From: Kiloniellales bacterium
Lineage (GTDB): Bacteria > Pseudomonadota > Alphaproteobacteria > Kiloniellales > JAKSBE01
DNA length: 21,728 nucleotides
Direction: 5' to 3'
Assembly: GCA_030067055.1 (NCBI GenBank)
Contig: JASJAL010000014.1
Coordinates: forward strand, 1 to 21,728
The notes beneath the pieces were generated by a model that searched no databases, had not been told where the DNA came from, and saw only the letters and a program-made list of their open reading frames with translations. The position numbers were made by a program, and so were the translations under genes. Below, one piece after another: positions 19,405 to 21,728 of this stretch. The number at the start of each line of letters is the position of its first letter. Position 1 is the first letter of the stretch.

Positions 19405-21728
19405 ATGAAGTTCACCCTGTCCTGGCTGAAGACCCATCTGGAGACCGAGGCCTCGCTGGAGGAGATCGCCGACAAGCTGTCGATGATCGGCCTGGAGCTC
19501 GAGGGCGTGGAGGACCGCGGCAAGGCGCTGGCGCCCTTCACCGTCGCCCGCGTCAAGGAGGCCAAGCCCCATCCCGACGCCGACCGTCTCAGGGTCTGCA
19601 TCGTCGAGACGGTGGACCACGGCGAGGTCCAGGTGGTCTGCGGCGCGCCCAACGCGCGGACCGGCATGATGGGCGTCTTCGCCCCGGTCGGGACCCACAT
19701 CCCGGGCACCGGCGTCGACCTCAAGACGGGTACGATCCGCGGCGTCGAGTCCAACGGCATGCTGGTCTCCGAGCGCGAGATGGGCCTTTCCGACGAGCAC
19801 GAGGGCATCATCGAGCTACCCGAGGACGCACCTTTCGGCGCACCCTTCGCTGAGGTCATGGGCCTCGACGACCCGGTCATCGACATCGCCATCACCCCCA
19901 ACCGGGGCGACTGTCTCGGCGTGCGCGGGGTGGCGCGCGATCTGGCGGCGGCCGGGCTCGGCACGCTCGAGGCCCCCGACTTCGCCGAGGTTCCGGGCAG
20001 CTTCGACAGCCCGGTGAAATGGCTGCGCGACTTCTCCGAGGACACCGCCGAGGCCTGTCCCTTCGTCGCCGGCCGCAGCTTCCGCGGGGTGAAGAACGGG
20101 CCCTCGCCCAAGTGGCTGCAGGACCGCCTGCTGTCGATCGGACTCCGGCCGATCTCGGCGCTGGTCGACATCACCAACTTCGTCACCTTCGATCTGGGCC
20201 GGCCGCTGCACGTCTTCGACGCCGCCAAGCTGAAGGGCGATTTGACCATGCGACTTGCCAAGGAGGGCGAGGAGATCCTGGCCCTGGACGGCAAGACCTA
20301 CGCCATGGACGCCGAGATGACGGTGATCGCCGACCAGGCCGGCCTTCAGGGCATCGGCGGGGTCATGGGCGGCGAGCTTTCCGGCTGTACCGAGGAGACC
20401 ACCGAGGTCTTCCTCGAGGTCGCGCTCTTCGATCCGGTGCGCACCGCCGCGACGGGCCGCAAGCTCGGCATCATCTCCGATGCCCGCTACCGCTTCGAGC
20501 GCGGGTTGGACCCGGAGTCGGCCCGCTGGGGAACCGAGGTCGCGGCGCGCCTTATCCTGGAGATCTGCGGCGGCGAGGCGAGCCACGTGGTCACCGCCGG
20601 CGAGATCCCGGACTGGCGGCGCGAGATCGACCTGCGGCCCGAACGCAGCGCGACACTCGGCGGCCTCGAGCTGCCGGCCGAGCGGCAGGGCGAGATCCTC
20701 GAGCGCCTCGGCTTCGGGGTCGATCCCGGCAAGAGCGCGCTCAAGGTCCAAGTGCCGTCCTGGCGCCCCGACGTCGAGGGCGAGGCTTGCCTGATCGAGG
20801 AGGTGCTGCGGATCCATGGCTACGACGAGATCCCGGTGGTGCCGCTGGCGCGGGAGACCGTGCTGTCCCACGGCGTGCTGACCCTGGCGCAGCGGCGCGA
20901 GACCTTCGCCCGCAACGCCCTGGCCTGGCGCGGCCTGGACGAGACCGTGACTTTCTCCTTCATGTCCTCGGAGCTGGCGCGGCTCTTCGCCGAGGTGCCC
21001 GAGAGCCTCAAGCTGCTCAACCCGATCAGCGCCGACCTCGACGTCATGCGGCCCTCGATCCTGCCCAACCTGGCCATTGCCGCGGCGCGCGCCGCCGACA
21101 AGGGCCTGGGCGATGCCGCGCTCTTCGAGATCGGTGGCCAGTACCGCGACAACACGCCGGACGGCCAGGACGAGGTCGCCGCGGGCCTGCGCGCCGGCTC
21201 CTTCGGCCCGCGCCACTGGGCCGGCGCGCGCGAGGTCGACGCCTTCGACGCCAAGGCCGACGCCCTGGCCGCGCTGACCGCCTGCGGCGCGCCGGTCGAG
21301 AACCTGCAGGTGACCGCCGACGCGCCCGGCTGGTACCACCCTGGTCGCTCCGGCTGCCTGCGCCTGGGGCCCAAGGTCCTGGCCAGCTTCGGTGAGCTGC
21401 ATCCCAAGGTGCTGCGGGCCATCGACCTCAAGGGCCCGGTCGTGGCCTTCGAGGTCCATCTGGGCAACATCCCGGCGCCCAAGGCCAAGGCGACCGGCAA
21501 GCTACGCCCGGCGCTCCAGACCTCGGCCCTGCAGCCGCTGGAGCGCGACTTCGCCTTCGTGGTCGACGCCGAGGTGCCGGCCGAGAAGTTGCTCCGCGCC
21601 GCCAGGGGCGCCGACAAGGCGATGGTGACCCGGGTCGACCTCTTCGACGTCTACCAGGGCCAGGGCGTCGAGGACGGCAAGAAGTCGCTCGCCATCGCCA
21701 TCACCATCCAGCCCCGCGACCGCACCCT
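19405..21728 (+). CDS. pheT: phenylalanyl-tRNA synthetase beta subunit (3' end beyond window)
   Basis: The first 774 codons of the tRNA-binding and editing subunit. The frame is open without interruption from ATG 19405 to the window edge. Roughly 25 residues of a usual 800-aa protein are missing, because the window ends rather than because the gene is broken. The N-terminal part reads MKFTLSWLKTHL. It is followed by the EMAP-like tRNA-binding domain (about 40-150, with AKPHPDADRLRVC), the B3/B4 editing region (about 210-380, with ISALVDITNFV and GGVMGGELSG), the B5 domain (about 405-480), the class II-like core, and the start of the ferredoxin-fold anticodon domain (LERDFAFVVD at about 712). 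It directly follows pheS. Confidence 0.97.
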   Translation, partial: MKFTLSWLKTHLETEASLEEIADKLSMIGLELEGVEDRGKALAPFTVARVKEAKPHPDADRLRVCIVETVDHGEVQVVCGAPNARTGMMGVFAPVGTHIPGTGVDLKTGTIRGVESNGMLVSEREMGLSDEHEGIIELPEDAPFGAPFAEVMGLDDPVIDIAITPNRGDCLGVRGVARDLAAAGLGTLEAPDFAEVPGSFDSPVKWLRDFSEDTAEACPFVAGRSFRGVKNGPSPKWLQDRLLSIGLRPISALVDITNFVTFDLGRPLHVFDAAKLKGDLTMRLAKEGEEILALDGKTYAMDAEMTVIADQAGLQGIGGVMGGELSGCTEETTEVFLEVALFDPVRTAATGRKLGIISDARYRFERGLDPESARWGTEVAARLILEICGGEASHVVTAGEIPDWRREIDLRPERSATLGGLELPAERQGEILERLGFGVDPGKSALKVQVPSWRPDVEGEACLIEEVLRIHGYDEIPVVPLARETVLSHGVLTLAQRRETFARNALAWRGLDETVTFSFMSSELARLFAEVPESLKLLNPISADLDVMRPSILPNLAIAAARAADKGLGDAALFEIGGQYRDNTPDGQDEVAAGLRAGSFGPRHWAGAREVDAFDAKADALAALTACGAPVENLQVTADAPGWYHPGRSGCLRLGPKVLASFGELHPKVLRAIDLKGPVVAFEVHLGNIPAPKAKATGKLRPALQTSALQPLERDFAFVVDAEVPAEKLLRAARGADKAMVTRVDLFDVYQGQGVEDGKKSLAIAITIQPRDRT

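Noticed and set aside
17639..21459. Long minus-strand frames opposite rpmI, rplT, pheS and pheT.
   Set aside because: The plus-strand genes are all certain, and the antisense products are low-complexity mirror translations.

Overview
The window looks like ordinary chromosomal DNA of a high-GC alphaproteobacterium, most likely of the Rhodospirillales type. The evidence is the strongly G/C-ending codon use, a complex I NDUFA9-type SDR, an FzlA-like glutathione-S-transferase-fold division protein, an ABHD10-like hydrolase, and a gltD-first glutamate synthase locus. This assignment is inference from gene content; no 16S or other marker is present. I see no CRISPR array, insertion sequence, prophage, integrase, toxin-antitoxin pair or defence cassette, and no base-composition break suggesting recent transfer.

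Layout. (1) 1-2100: a tRNA-Leu(CAG) on the minus strand lies divergent from an NDUFA9-type SDR gene, which converges on uppP (undecaprenyl-diphosphate phosphatase, minus strand). (2) 2100-2481: a 382-bp divergent regulatory region between uppP and gltD. It holds two clean inverted repeats, one of them inside a plausible uppP promoter. (3) 2482-9168: gltD, a previously easy-to-miss 58-codon ORF for a single-span membrane peptide, gltB, and a GNAT acetyltransferase gene, all on the plus strand and closely spaced, so probably one nitrogen-assimilation operon. (4) 9230-14733: a block of single genes: fzlA-like, a secreted TPR protein (minus), a YeeZ-like SDR, a phytanoyl-CoA dioxygenase-family protein, an ABHD10-like alpha/beta hydrolase (minus) and a GT4 glycosyltransferase. 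Convergent partners are separated by only 19-21 bp. (5) 14817-21728: the translation cluster thrS-infC-rpmI-rplT-pheS-pheT, the same order as in enterobacteria. PheT runs off the window end.

How the genes work together. GltB and GltD form NADPH-dependent glutamate synthase (glutamine + 2-oxoglutarate to 2 glutamate). UppP recycles the C55 lipid carrier used for envelope glycans, and FzlA-like proteins act on FtsZ during constriction. The last block makes two aminoacyl-tRNA synthetases, IF-3 and ribosomal proteins L35 and L20. Between these genes I see RNA-level control candidates: a terminator-like hairpin with a competing upstream hairpin between thrS and infC, a non-AUG (AUC) infC start with a strong Shine-Dalgarno, and two mutually exclusive GC-rich hairpins between rplT and pheS.

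I did not find an obviously new multigene system. The most worthwhile leads are the small membrane ORF inside the glutamate synthase operon, the AUC start of infC, the two intergenic RNA switches, and the two palindromic operators between uppP and gltD.
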